Source: WHSP01 sp040905505 (GTDB taxonomy: Bacteria; Gemmatimonadota; Gemmatimonadetes; Longimicrobiales; Longimicrobiaceae). Taken from it: 64,000 nucleotides of DNA. The DNA is taken from the NCBI GenBank assembly GCA_040905505.1, contig JBBDRL010000038.1:1-64000 (forward strand), written 5' to 3'. The notes under the pieces were generated by a model that was not told the origin of the DNA, ran no database searches, and saw only the letters and a list, made by a program, of their open reading frames with translations. Below are positions 22,926 through 32,265 of the stretch, piece by piece; position 1 is the stretch's first letter, and each line of letters begins with the position of its first letter. Position numbers and translations under genes: made by a program.

Positions 22926-23971
22926 TCGCGGGGATCTATCAGGCCGGCGAGGAGGTGCGCCTGGAGTTCGCGCCGGACCCACGGACGGCGATTTTCGAGC
23001 TGGGGGTTCACCGGGAGGATGGCGAGCTGGTGGTGTATGGTGCCTCGTCGTCACCGGCGGCCGTGGAAGCGCTGCACGCGCGCATCGGTGCGCTCGGTCC
23101 CGGGGTTCGGGTACGCGACGCGATCGTGCGTTTGCCGGATGGGTTGGCTGGAGCGCCGCACGCGATTGTGGCGGCGGCGACTGCGCCGATGCTGGCGGGG
23201 CCGGTAATTTCGGAGTCGCATCTGTCGCAGATCCCGCTGGGCAACCGGCTCAGGGTGTTGCGAGAGCAGGGGCGGTGGTGCCAGTGTCGGTCCGCTGACG
23301 GCTATCTCGGCTGGGTACATCGGGGTTACGTCGAGCGGGTGGAGGAGAGCCAGGCACGGGCGTGGGAAGCGGGCACATCGGCCCCGGTCCACTACTGCCT
23401 GGAAGGCCGCGTCCTGGCGCCGGATGGTGAGGTCTTGGTGCGCCTACCCTGGGGGGCGCGGATCGGCGTGACCGGTGATACGGCTCATTTGCCGGATGGA
23501 CGACGCGGACGCCTGGAGGGCTCTACCGTCGCCGTGTCGGAAATGCCGGATCGGTTTCCGCTCGAGGGGGAGGCGATCGCCGAGACTGCGAGTCTCTGGT
23601 GCGGCGCGCCCTACCTGTGGGGCGGCACCACGGTCTGGGGGGTCGACTGTTCGGGATTGGTGCAGACGATCTATCGTATGCACGGGCTCGAGCTGCCCCG
23701 GGATTCGGATCAGCAGGCAGCGCTCGGGGAGGCGGTCAGTCACGGGGGGCCGTTCGAATCACTCCAGGCGGGCGACCTGCTGTTCTTCGCCGAGGGTGAG
23801 GACCCGATCTCCCATGTCGCCATCTCGCTTGGCGGCTCTCGAATCATCCATTCCTCACTGGGGAATGGCGGCGTGAGGACGAATGACGTGGCGGGGGCGG
23901 CTGGTTACGAGCGTGAGCTCAGGGACCTGCTGGTCACGGTACGGCGCGTGATCAGGGGCCGGGGATCGTGA
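22916..23971 (+). CDS. NlpC/P60 cysteine peptidase with SH3-like domains
   Basis: 351 residues. The C-terminal NlpC/P60 domain holds the catalytic Cys in GVDCSGLVQ (C245) and His in ISHVAISLG (H300), with a third polar residue near IIHSS. Two bacterial SH3-like modules precede it, at about 80-145 (RLRVLREQGRWCQCR ... GWVHRGYV) and 155-207. This layout is that of gamma-D-Glu-diaminopimelate endopeptidases that trim or recycle cell-wall peptides. No signal peptide is seen, as in cytoplasmic recycling enzymes such as YkfC. GTG 22916 overlaps the upstream stop. Its end overlaps the convergent dacB by 20 bp. Confidence 0.88.
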   Translation: MEVIAGIYQAGEEVRLEFAPDPRTAIFELGVHREDGELVVYGASSSPAAVEALHARIGALGPGVRVRDAIVRLPDGLAGAPHAIVAAATAPMLAGPVISESHLSQIPLGNRLRVLREQGRWCQCRSADGYLGWVHRGYVERVEESQARAWEAGTSAPVHYCLEGRVLAPDGEVLVRLPWGARIGVTGDTAHLPDGRRGRLEGSTVAVSEMPDRFPLEGEAIAETASLWCGAPYLWGGTTVWGVDCSGLVQTIYRMHGLELPRDSDQQAALGEAVSHGGPFESLQAGDLLFFAEGEDPISHVAISLGGSRIIHSSLGNGGVRTNDVAGAAGYERELRDLLVTVRRVIRGRGS

Positions 23972-25889
23972 TGACCTGACCGAGCTGTAGCCTCCGTGGC
24001 TGAATGCCGGAGTTGAGCCTCTCGATCTCTGAGACCGTGGTGCCATAGCGCCGGGCGATGCCGTCCAGGGTCTCGCCGCTGGAGATCGTATGGGTTCGGG
24101 TGGCCGGCGCGGCCGGGGGGGTCGCCTCCTGCGTTGCGGGATCCTCTCCCGCCGCGGATTCGGTCGCGCTGTCCTGCGGAGCATCGGCGTCGGGAGATGG
24201 TACGCGTTCTGGATCCGCGGGGGCATCCGCGGCCGGTGCAGTGGGCTCCGCGGGTGGCCGGGTGAAGCGGGCGAGCCGAGCGCCGATGGCGTCCTCGGCT
24301 CGTTTCGCCTGCCAGGTGGACCCGATGTCGTTCACGAAGATACTGAAAGCGAGCAACTCGCCGTTCCCGGCATGAACGTAGCCCGAGAGCCCGGAGACGT
24401 TCGAGATCGTGCCGGTTTTGGCGCGGAGGTTCCGCGCGGCGGCCGTACCGCCCATACGGCTTCGGAGGCTGTGCCGCCCGCCGTTCGGAGAAGCCGCTTC
24501 GGGCAGTGATGTGTAGAAGGCGTCCCAGACGTCGGTGCGCGTCATGAGGTCGAGAAGGTGGATCGTCGTTCGGGTGGTGACGCGATTGACGGGCGAGAGG
24601 CCTGACCCATCGACGATCCGCATGCCGCTGAAGTCGAGTGGTTTCTCGCACTCCAGGAAGTACTGGACGGCCAGCGCGCCACCGGCGAATGTCCCGTCGC
24701 CCAGGGCGATGCGGCCGACGGTCTTGAAGAGAGCCTCGGCAAAGAGGTTCTGGCTGAAGTGGTTGGTGACGGTGATCACCTCCGACAGCGGAGGCGACAG
24801 ATGCGAGCCGATCACGCGAGGCGCAGATGCGCCTTCGCCGTCTCGCGCGAGCGCGAGGGCCGAGCGGCCGATCGGCGAACGCTCGGGCTGCCTGATCGTC
24901 CGGACCGTGCCATGGACACGAACGCCGGCCTCTTCCAGCACGGTCCGGTACGCCGCCGCCGCGAAATTGGCCGGGTCCACGACCGTCACCGTTCGAGCGA
25001 CGCCGGGGTGGCCGCGAGCGATTCGCCCCTCGACGATCAGCCCTGCCGGGTCATAGGAGAACCGCACGGACGAGCCGCCACTTCCGACGGTCGTGACGCG
25101 GTTCTGGATCAGCAGCCCCTCGGTCGAGGGCGTGGTTCGGATCTGCGCCGGCTGACCCGCTGCGCCGGGTAGGACTCGGATGCCCACGATGTTCTCGGCC
25201 AGTGAAAGCGCGCCTATCGGGGCCGAGTACGAGGCCAGCCGGTAACGTTCCCGCCACCCTTCAGCGATGAACGTGTCGTCGAAGTAGCTCCCATCTCCTA
25301 CGACGTCCCCATGGATCTCCGTGATTCCCTCGGCCACGACCGCTTCCACCAGGCCGCGCAGAGGAGTGAGGGCGCCCGGGAGCATGCGGCTCGAGATGGT
25401 CGGGTCCCCGGTTCCGTACAGAACCAGATCCCCGTACAGGGCCCCATCGCGGATCTCGCCATCGGCGAGCGTATAGGTGGAGAAGCGGAAGTTTGGTCCC
25501 AGGTAATAGAGGGCCGCGGCGGTCGTGAACAGCTTCATGTTGCTCGCAGGCGCCAGCGGCAAGTCCGGATTCGCGGCGAACAAGGTGTCGCCCCGGTCGA
25601 GCGACACGACCAGTACGCTGGTGCTGGCATTGCGGATGGAGGGCGACCCGATGATCTCCCGCAGATCCCGCCGTAGCTCATCGATTGCCGGACTCGGGGG
25701 GAACGCGCTCCGCTGAGGCTGCGCAGACGTCGTCGGCGCAGGTGCCGGCAGTTGGACGCTGCTCGCCTGAGCCGGCGCGGCTCGCAGGCCGAATAGACCG
25801 GCGCTGGACGGCGGTTGCCCGGACGCGGCCGTGAGGAGCGCCACCGCGATTATGAGACTTCCGCCGAGGCGGCTCACGACAGACATCAT
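23952..25889 (-). CDS. dacB: D-alanyl-D-alanine carboxypeptidase/endopeptidase (PBP4, S13) with C-terminal LysM
   Basis: 645 residues. N-terminal signal peptide, then a Pro/Ala/Gln-rich linker to about residue 65. The serine penicillin-binding motifs are complete: SNMK at 116-119, SQN at 379-381 and KTG at 491-493, with the PBP4-type insertion between the first two. After residue 545 comes an Ala/Pro/Asp-rich linker and a LysM domain at about 600-645 (SSGETLDGIARRYG ... LQLGQVITIPGP). LysM binds peptidoglycan; its fusion to an S13 enzyme is uncommon. It is about 130 residues longer than usual for that reason. Two ATG codons in tandem, 25889 and 25886, could start it. Confidence 0.93.
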   Translation of the reverse strand: MMSVVSRLGGSLIIAVALLTAASGQPPSSAGLFGLRAAPAQASSVQLPAPAPTTSAQPQRSAFPPSPAIDELRRDLREIIGSPSIRNASTSVLVVSLDRGDTLFAANPDLPLAPASNMKLFTTAAALYYLGPNFRFSTYTLADGEIRDGALYGDLVLYGTGDPTISSRMLPGALTPLRGLVEAVVAEGITEIHGDVVGDGSYFDDTFIAEGWRERYRLASYSAPIGALSLAENIVGIRVLPGAAGQPAQIRTTPSTEGLLIQNRVTTVGSGGSSVRFSYDPAGLIVEGRIARGHPGVARTVTVVDPANFAAAAYRTVLEEAGVRVHGTVRTIRQPERSPIGRSALALARDGEGASAPRVIGSHLSPPLSEVITVTNHFSQNLFAEALFKTVGRIALGDGTFAGGALAVQYFLECEKPLDFSGMRIVDGSGLSPVNRVTTRTTIHLLDLMTRTDVWDAFYTSLPEAASPNGGRHSLRSRMGGTAAARNLRAKTGTISNVSGLSGYVHAGNGELLAFSIFVNDIGSTWQAKRAEDAIGARLARFTRPPAEPTAPAADAPADPERVPSPDADAPQDSATESAAGEDPATQEATPPAAPATRTHTISSGETLDGIARRYGTTVSEIERLNSGIQPRRLQLGQVITIPGP

Positions 25890-25974
25890 GAAGTTCGAGC
25901 GAGAGGGATCGGACTGTTCTTCTTACCCGGCCGAGGCCGAGGATGGTTCCGGCGGGGGCACGAGTGAGTCGGCA

Positions 25975-26082
25975 TCACATCAGATAACCGATCAGTAGCA
26001 GGCCGGCGAGAATCCCCGCGACACCTGCAGACATCACCACTACCAGAATCCAGAACCGCCGTCTGGTTCGCGCTCGCGGCAC
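25975..26082 (-). CDS. Small single-pass membrane protein, 35 residues
   Basis: GTG at 26082 is preceded by GGGAGG at a 6-nt spacing, an excellent ribosome site. The frame reads a basic N-terminus (MPRARTRRRFW), one hydrophobic helix of about 22 residues (ILVVVMSAGVAGILAGLLLI) and a stop after GYLM. The positive-inside pattern predicts a cytoplasmic N-terminus. It lies 85 bp upstream of dacB on the same strand. No family recognised. Confidence 0.6.
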   Translation of the reverse strand: MPRARTRRRFWILVVVMSAGVAGILAGLLLIGYLM

Positions 26083-26193
26083 CGCACGCCTCCCGTTCGT
26101 CCGTCAGACCGATACAGTGTAGCATCCGAGGGACTACTCTTGCGAGGAGTATGCCGGCGCCCGTTGAGGTGAGGGCCGCGAGCGCGTATTCTT

Positions 26194-26203
26194 CCCCCCC
26201 CCC
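26194..26203. repeat. C10 homopolymer tract
   Basis: Ten consecutive C residues in the intergenic stretch upstream of the ZIP transporter, about 124 bp before its start. Such tracts are prone to slippage and to sequencing error. Confidence 0.9.
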
Positions 26204-26326
26204 GTTCACACTACGGGTGCGTCATATCCGCGATCATGCCCGGGGACGGCCTCCCCGGAGGGAGAATTCAGCTATCCGGTTCCGCATCTCGTCGCATCTC
26301 TCGGGGCGACAGGGCGTCGTCGTCTT

Positions 26327-27055
26327 GTGAGCACGGCGCTCCTCTACGCTCTCGTCGCCGCCGTCGCGAACGTCGGCGGCGGTCTGCTGATCACGACGGC
26401 TTCACCGCGCGGGATTCGCGCGCAGCGGTTGCTCCTCGGGTTCGGCGCTGGCTTCATGCTCGCGGTCGCGTTCCTGGCGATGCTACCCCACGCGCTCGAG
26501 GATGCCGCGAACGGCGCGCTGGGAGTGCTGGCCGGGTACCTCCTCGTCCACGTCACTCAGCACGTCCTGACGCCGCACTTCCACTTCGGTGAGGAGACCC
26601 ACCACGAGGCGATGATCGATCGCTCCGTCGGGACGGCGGCTCTTCTGGGTTTGCTGCTTCATACGTTCTTCGACGGGGTCGCGATCGCGAGCGCCTTCGA
26701 GGTCGAGAACTCCCTCGGCGTCCTCGTCTTCATGGCTGTTTTCGTGCACAAGGTCCCGGAGGGTGTGACCGTCGCGTCGATCATGCTGGTCAGCGGAAAC
26801 AGCGAGCGGCGGGCACTCATCGGCGTGATGCTCCTCGGCTTCTCGACGGTGGCGGGCGTCCTGATGACCGCCTGGATGGCTCCGCTCGCGCGCCATGGTC
26901 TCGCGCTCAGCGCTGGCGTCACGTTGTACGTCGCCGCGTCCAACCTGATGCCCGAAATTCAGAACGACAGCGACGCCACTTCCGGTCTCGCAGTGTTCCT
27001 CGGAGTGATCGTCTATCTGATCGCCCGGGGGTTGCTCGCCGGTTTCCCGATCTGA
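26327..27055 (+). CDS. ZIP family divalent metal transporter
   Basis: 242 residues with about eight hydrophobic segments. The ZIP metal sites are visible: HTFFDGVAIASAF (helix IV, H/D) and HKVPEGVTVAS (helix V, H/E). A His-rich loop (HVTQHVLTPHFHFGEETHHE) lies before helix IV. ZIP proteins import zinc, iron or other divalent metals. It starts at GTG 26327 and is followed after 13 bp by rarA. The substrate cannot be decided. Confidence 0.9.
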   Translation: MSTALLYALVAAVANVGGGLLITTASPRGIRAQRLLLGFGAGFMLAVAFLAMLPHALEDAANGALGVLAGYLLVHVTQHVLTPHFHFGEETHHEAMIDRSVGTAALLGLLLHTFFDGVAIASAFEVENSLGVLVFMAVFVHKVPEGVTVASIMLVSGNSERRALIGVMLLGFSTVAGVLMTAWMAPLARHGLALSAGVTLYVAASNLMPEIQNDSDATSGLAVFLGVIVYLIARGLLAGFPI

Positions 27056-27068
27056 GCCCGAACCATAC

Positions 27069-28424
27069 ATGGTAGACGACAGCTTGTCTCTGTTTCCCGG
27101 CGCGGGCGAAGGCGCGGACGAGCCCCCCGCCGGGCACCGAGCGACGCCTCCGCATCTCGACGCGAGCGTGCCGTTGGCCGAGCGCATGCGGCCGCGCGAC
27201 ATCGACGAGATCGTCGGCCAGGAAGCGCTGGTAGGGCCGACAGGATTGGTCAAGCGTCTCCAGGAGACGGCGCGGATCCCCAGCCTCATTTTGCACGGGC
27301 CGCCGGGTAGCGGCAAGACCACGCTCGCGCGGCTCCTCGCCGGAGTAGTCGCAGCTGAGTTCATCCCCTTCAGCGCGGTCAGTGAAGGCGTACCCCGGCT
27401 GCGGGAGATCGTGAAGATGGCGGAGGAGAGGCGGCGCGCCGGCAAGCGAACCCTCCTTTTCGTCGATGAGATCCACAGGCTGAACAAGGGGCAGCAGGAT
27501 TTCTTGCTGCCCTACGTCGAATCCGGCCTGATGACGCTGGTCGGCGCGACGACGGAGCACCCCGCCTTCGAGGTGAACCCGGCCCTACTTTCTCGCACGC
27601 GCGTGCTGGTACTCGACGCGATCGGCCCTGAGGACCTCCGTCAACTGGTTCATCGGGCCCTCGGTGATCGGGAGCGTGGCATAGGGGCACTGGAGCTCAC
27701 GCTCACCGACGATGCGGAGCAGGAGATCGTCGAGCGGGCGGCGGGCGACGCCAGGCAGGCGCTCACCGCGCTCGAACTGGCGGCCGAACTGGCGGGACAG
27801 GGCGGGACGATCGACCTCGCGACCGCCCGGGCGGCGCTGCAACAGGGGGTCGAGCGATACGATACGTCGACCGCGTTTCAGATGCTCTCTGCTTTCCATA
27901 AGTCCTTACGATCGAGCCAGGGGGATGCTGCGCTGTACTGGGCGATGCGGATGGTGAGAGCGGGGGAGGACCCGCTCGTGGTCTTCCGGCGGTTGGTCGC
28001 CGCCGCCTACGAGGACGTCGGCCTGTCCGATCCGCAGGCCGGGATCGTGGCGATGCAGGCCATGCAGGCTTATGAGCGCCTCGGATCCCCGGAAGGCCTG
28101 CTCCCTCTGGCAAATGCGGTCCTGTACGTATCGCAGGCTCCGAAGTCGAATCGGGCGTATCTCGCGCTGAAGGGTGCACGGGAGGCCGCGGACCGGTTTC
28201 CCGACGCTGCGGTGCCGTTGCATCTGCGAAACGCATCCACGGCGCTGATGAGAGAGTGGGGGTACGGAGCCGGATACGAGTACGCACACGAACATGAAGA
28301 TGGGTACGTGGATCTCGACTGCCTGCCGGCCGAATGCGGAGACCTTCGCGTCTTCGATCCGTCGGAGCAGGGGTTCGAGGCAAAGATCCGCGCGCGCATG
28401 CAGAAGCGCGGGCAGATCGAATGA
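27069..28424 (+). CDS. rarA: Replication-associated recombination protein RarA (MgsA)
   Basis: Clamp-loader-like AAA+ ATPase that acts at stalled forks. Walker A GPPGSGKTT (about residues 78-86), Walker B LLFVDEIHR, sensor 1 GATTEHP and the arginine-finger segment LLSRTRV are present, followed by the tetramerisation domain with SAFHKSLRSSQGDAALYW and the family hallmark AAAYEDVGLSDP. 451 residues is standard. Its stop overlaps the ABC permease ATG by 4 bp. Confidence 0.96.
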   Translation: MVDDSLSLFPGAGEGADEPPAGHRATPPHLDASVPLAERMRPRDIDEIVGQEALVGPTGLVKRLQETARIPSLILHGPPGSGKTTLARLLAGVVAAEFIPFSAVSEGVPRLREIVKMAEERRRAGKRTLLFVDEIHRLNKGQQDFLLPYVESGLMTLVGATTEHPAFEVNPALLSRTRVLVLDAIGPEDLRQLVHRALGDRERGIGALELTLTDDAEQEIVERAAGDARQALTALELAAELAGQGGTIDLATARAALQQGVERYDTSTAFQMLSAFHKSLRSSQGDAALYWAMRMVRAGEDPLVVFRRLVAAAYEDVGLSDPQAGIVAMQAMQAYERLGSPEGLLPLANAVLYVSQAPKSNRAYLALKGAREAADRFPDAAVPLHLRNASTALMREWGYGAGYEYAHEHEDGYVDLDCLPAECGDLRVFDPSEQGFEAKIRARMQKRGQIE

Positions 28425-29683
28425 CGGTCGAGAGGTCGTCCACGACCCGGCACTTCAGACAGCTGCTTGCGCTGAACGCGCGCCGGCTGTCCGGCATGCT
28501 CCGGCGACCCACGCCGGCCTTCATAATGGGAGTCGCGCTTCCCGTCGTGGTCATTCTGAGCGCCCTATGGATGTTGGGGCGTACGGGCGTCCCGATCGCG
28601 ATCGGCCCGGCCGGAGGGCTCACGCTCGGACTGCTGATCTCCGGCACGCTGGCATTCGCTGCTTACGGCGCGCTCTTCGGAGGCGGGGACGCTCTCTTCC
28701 TCAAACGGTTGGGTGCGAGTCCGCAGGCGATATTCCTCGAACGTACCTCTCGCCTCGCCGGCATCGCCGCGGCGGTGGTCCTGGGTTCCCTGCTGCCGTA
28801 CGCGACCGCAGGCCAACCCGTCGGGCCGCCGTTCGCCGTCGGCGTCGTCTCGGCATCCGTCGCGACGGGTACCGCTGCACTCGCCTATGCGTGGGCGGCA
28901 CGAGCTACGGCTGGTGGGGGCCCGGGCGGCATGATGTCGGCGGGAATCCGGCAGTGGGACCCCGCGCTCGCCCGGGCCGCACCGCTCATCTATGCCCCTT
29001 TGCTGCCTTTCCTCGCGGGCGCCTTCGCGGGGGCCGGGACCGGCGCGCTGCAGAGTGCCGCCTGGCCGCTCGGCGCGCTCGCCGTGCTGTTCGCCATAGC
29101 CGCTGGCGGGCTCGCCGCCTTCATCTTTCGGCACGCCGCGGGTCGCTTTCTGCCACAGGTCAGTGAGATGGCGTACACGCCACCTCCGGAGAAGCAGGGG
29201 GAGCGTTTCCGCGTGGGCAGGGGCATCTCGGCGCTACTGCCGCGGCGGGCAGCCGCGGTCTGGGTCCGCGATGCCACCGTGGGGGGGCGCCGCTTCGCCT
29301 GGGCGGCGCGGGTAACGTGGCCGGTGGCCGTCGTATCGATCATCGCACTGGCCAGATGGGGTGATGCCAACGGCACACGGACATGGGTCGTGACCGCCGT
29401 CGGCCTCGCCCTGGTGATCCAGGCGGGTGCGGTCGTCGGGCTCGGCCTGCTCGAGCGCGGGCGGACCCGGTGGATCGATCGATCCACCGGTGTCGGCTGG
29501 TGGGAGAGGTGGCTCGGGAGGTGGGTCTGGAGCTGGGGGCTTTCACTCTGGCTACTGGTGCCGGTCGGGCTCGCCTGGGCCTGGTGGAGCGGTGTGGACG
29601 GCGCGTGGGCGTGGCCCCTCGCCGGCATGTTCACCGCGGCGATCGCCACGACTGTCTCTCTCCTCAACTCCGAACGGGCATGA
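28421..29683 (+). CDS. ABC transporter permease-like membrane protein
   Basis: 420 residues from ATG 28421, which overlaps the rarA stop as ATGA. About ten hydrophobic segments alternate with short loops (for example FIMGVALPVVVILSALWML, LGLLISGTLAFAAYGALFG, WVVTAVGLALVIQAGAVVG). No conserved transporter family motif is obvious. The stop overlaps the ABC ATPase start by 4 bp, which is the main reason to call it a permease. Substrate and direction are unknown; coupling of this kind often indicates an exporter. Confidence 0.7.
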   Translation: MTVERSSTTRHFRQLLALNARRLSGMLRRPTPAFIMGVALPVVVILSALWMLGRTGVPIAIGPAGGLTLGLLISGTLAFAAYGALFGGGDALFLKRLGASPQAIFLERTSRLAGIAAAVVLGSLLPYATAGQPVGPPFAVGVVSASVATGTAALAYAWAARATAGGGPGGMMSAGIRQWDPALARAAPLIYAPLLPFLAGAFAGAGTGALQSAAWPLGALAVLFAIAAGGLAAFIFRHAAGRFLPQVSEMAYTPPPEKQGERFRVGRGISALLPRRAAAVWVRDATVGGRRFAWAARVTWPVAVVSIIALARWGDANGTRTWVVTAVGLALVIQAGAVVGLGLLERGRTRWIDRSTGVGWWERWLGRWVWSWGLSLWLLVPVGLAWAWWSGVDGAWAWPLAGMFTAAIATTVSLLNSERA

Positions 29684-30396
29684 GCGACGCGTCTCCCATA
29701 CTCGAGATCGATTCGCTCTCCAAGGCGTACCGCCGCCGCCGCGTTCTCGACGCGGTCTCTCTCCAGCTCGCGCACGGGCAGGCGATCGCCGTCGCCGGGC
29801 CGAACGGTGCTGGAAAGTCCACCCTGATGGGCTGTCTGACGGGCGACCGCGTGCCCGATTCGGGCGCCGTTCGCATCTGCACACATGATCCTTTCGCGAA
29901 TCCCGCTGCAGCCGCGGCGTGTATGGGTTTCGTCCCGGAGAACCCCTTCCTCTACGGCGAGCTCACGGTGATCGAAACGATCCGATTCGTCGCGGAGCTG
30001 CGGGGGCTGGACCGGGATGAGAGTGAACGCGCCGCAAGCCGCCTCCTGGAGCGCTTCGGCCTTGCGCACGCGGACGACGTCCTCTGTCGTGAGCTGTCGC
30101 AGGGCATGGGTCGCAAGACGGCCATCGTGATCGCTCTCCTGCACCAGCCTGCCCTGCTGATCCTCGACGAAGTGTTCAATGGCCTGGACCAGCCCTCCAC
30201 CGAGGTGCTCTTGCAGGAGCTGCGCTCTCATCGCGAGAATGGGGGGGCGTTACTCATCTCGAGTCACGATCTCACCCTCCTCGCGGGCCTGTGCGATCGC
30301 GGTCTGCTCCTTGCTCCCGATGGGTGGAGTCTTCTGGAGGGCGAGGCCTGGGAACGGTGGCAGGATGCGCCCGTCCTGAGCCGCAAGCTCTCGTGA
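29680..30396 (+). CDS. ABC transporter ATP-binding protein
   Basis: 238 residues with Walker A GPNGAGKST, Walker B LLILDEVFNGLD, and the H-loop SSHDLTLL. The signature motif is LSQGMGRK, a variant of LSGGQ seen in the ABC-2-type export family. It starts at ATG 29680, overlapping the permease stop as ATGA, so the two form one transporter. Export of lipid, polysaccharide or drug is possible; nothing nearby settles it. Confidence 0.92.
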   Translation: MSDASPILEIDSLSKAYRRRRVLDAVSLQLAHGQAIAVAGPNGAGKSTLMGCLTGDRVPDSGAVRICTHDPFANPAAAAACMGFVPENPFLYGELTVIETIRFVAELRGLDRDESERAASRLLERFGLAHADDVLCRELSQGMGRKTAIVIALLHQPALLILDEVFNGLDQPSTEVLLQELRSHRENGGALLISSHDLTLLAGLCDRGLLLAPDGWSLLEGEAWERWQDAPVLSRKLS

Positions 30397-30437
30397 GCGG
30401 CCCTGTTCCTCCGATCCGACCGAGCTACAGAGGGAAT

Positions 30438-30926
30438 ATGCGACAGAACCCGATGCGACTGTTTGTCGCAACGCTGCTATTGCTGGCGCTGGCGTCCTGC
30501 GGCTCCGCTTTCCGCCAACCCGACGTGCGGTTGCAGAACGTCCAACTCGCCGGTCTCGGCCTGCGGGGCGGTACCCTCGTGGTCGAGCTGGAGGTCACGA
30601 ACCCGAACCGCTTCAGCCTGAACGCCAACGAGCTGCGGTATCAGCTCGCGATCGCCGACATCGAATCCGAGCGTGACACCGTCTGGCTCGACTTCGCCAG
30701 CGGGACCTACAGCGAGCCGTTCGACGTGGGCGCGGGTGAAACGACGGAGGTGCGTGTACCCGTTGAGTTTACCTATTCTGGACTTGGCGGCGCCACCACC
30801 TCGCTGCTGCGGGCGGGTACCTTCAACTACCGGGCGAGCGGAACCGTCGATGTGAGCACGCCGCTCGGTACTTACGACGTGCCGTTCCGTCGCGGCGGAA
30901 CCGTGTCACTGCTGGGGACTTCCTGA
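30438..30926 (+). CDS. LEA14-like (WHy domain) lipoprotein
   Basis: 162 residues. The N-terminus has a lipoprotein signal (LFVATLLLLALASC) with Cys in the lipobox position. Residues about 36-135 form the late-embryogenesis-abundant type 2/WHy fold: VRLQNVQLAGLGLRGG, then LVVELEVTNPNRFSL, ELRYQLAIAD and the last strands. Such proteins occur in many diderms as envelope lipoproteins of unclear, possibly protective, role. AGAGGGA precedes ATG 30438. It sits between the ABC transporter and hflX. Confidence 0.82.
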   Translation: MRQNPMRLFVATLLLLALASCGSAFRQPDVRLQNVQLAGLGLRGGTLVVELEVTNPNRFSLNANELRYQLAIADIESERDTVWLDFASGTYSEPFDVGAGETTEVRVPVEFTYSGLGGATTSLLRAGTFNYRASGTVDVSTPLGTYDVPFRRGGTVSLLGTS

Positions 30927-30960
30927 ACCGCCTGCCAGCGCCCTCCGCAAAGGCTTTCGA

Positions 30961-32265
30961 ATGATCGAACTGGAACAGCCTCACGAACGCGCCGTCCTCG
31001 TGGGCGCGCCGCCCAAGCGCCTCTCGAGCGACGTCGCGGCGGAGCACCTCGAAGAGCTGGGGCGCCTGACCCACACCGCCGGGGCCGAGATCGTCGGCTC
31101 GCTGATCCAGCGACTGGATGCTCCTCACCCGCGGTTCTACATCGGTGAGGGGAAGGTGGGCGAGCTGCGGGCGCTCGTCCAGGAGAACGATGCGACGCTG
31201 ATCATCTTCGACGAGGAGCTCTCGCCCGCCCAGGGGAAGAACCTCGAGGAAGAGTTGAACGTGCGTATCCTCGACCGTGCCGAGTTGATTCTTGACATCT
31301 TCGCCACACGCGCGAGGACCTCCGAAGCGAAGATGCAGGTCGAGCTGGCTCAGCTTCAGTACATGCTGCCGAGGCTCACGCGGATGTGGGTGCATCTGTC
31401 GAGGGTGCGCGGTGGAATCGGCATGCGGGGGCCTGGTGAGACCCAGCTCGAGACCGACCGGCGGATGATCAATCAGAAGATCAGCAGGCTGAAAGAGGAT
31501 CTCGAGCGTGTCGCTCGGCAGCGGGCGACGCAACGCAAGGGGCGCGCGGACATCTTCCAGGCGGCGCTCGTCGGGTATACGAACGCGGGCAAGTCGTCGC
31601 TCCTGAGGGCGATGTCCGGTACCGAAGTGTTCGTCGAAGACCGTCTCTTCGCCACGCTGGACGCCGCCACCCGCATGGTCGACCTGGGCGATGGTTACGA
31701 ATGTCTCCTCACGGATACAGTGGGATTCATCCGTAAGCTGCCGCATCACCTCGTCGCCTCCTTCCGTGCAACCCTGGAGGAGGCGGGCGATTCGGATCTG
31801 CTGCTCCACGTGGTAGACATTTCTCATCCCGTCTGGCGCGAGCAGAACGAGGTGGTCAACGAGGTCCTCACGGATCTCGGGCTGGACGATCAACCGATGG
31901 TGCTGGTCTTCAACAAGGTCGATCGGCTCACGCACGAGGAGGAGGAGGTCCTACGCGCGCATGCCGAAAACGACTTCCCACACGCCTCGGTTTTCGTATC
32001 CACCCTCGAGGAGGGTGCGGTCGAACCGCTCCGCGATCTGCTCCGGAAGCGAATCCGCTCGGCCAATCCCGAGGTCAGGATTTCTCTGCCCGTAACCCGC
32101 GGGGGTCTGCTCGCCGAGATCTATCGAGAGGGTGAGGTCCTCACGCGCGAGGACGGGACCGGCACGGTCGTCGTCCACGCGCGATTGCCGCCGGCCACGT
32201 TGGGGCGGCTCCGGCAGCTGCCCGAGGTCGACGTTCGCGACGGCTCGCCGTCCATTGACGACTGA
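30961..32265 (+). CDS. hflX: GTPase HflX
   Basis: Ribosome-associated GTPase that splits stalled or heat-damaged ribosomes. An N-terminal HflX domain (AGAEIVGSLIQRLDAPHPRFYIGEGKVGEL-like region, and QVELAQLQYMLPRL) is followed by RGGIGMRGPGETQLETDRR and a coiled linker, then the G domain: G1 GYTNAGKSSLL, G3 DTVGFIRKLPHH, G4 NKVD. 434 residues, normal. A C-terminal extension of about 60 residues is typical of the longer forms. Its last codons overlap the DUF2520 gene start. Confidence 0.96.
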   Translation: MIELEQPHERAVLVGAPPKRLSSDVAAEHLEELGRLTHTAGAEIVGSLIQRLDAPHPRFYIGEGKVGELRALVQENDATLIIFDEELSPAQGKNLEEELNVRILDRAELILDIFATRARTSEAKMQVELAQLQYMLPRLTRMWVHLSRVRGGIGMRGPGETQLETDRRMINQKISRLKEDLERVARQRATQRKGRADIFQAALVGYTNAGKSSLLRAMSGTEVFVEDRLFATLDAATRMVDLGDGYECLLTDTVGFIRKLPHHLVASFRATLEEAGDSDLLLHVVDISHPVWREQNEVVNEVLTDLGLDDQPMVLVFNKVDRLTHEEEEVLRAHAENDFPHASVFVSTLEEGAVEPLRDLLRKRIRSANPEVRISLPVTRGGLLAEIYREGEVLTREDGTGTVVVHARLPPATLGRLRQLPEVDVRDGSPSIDD

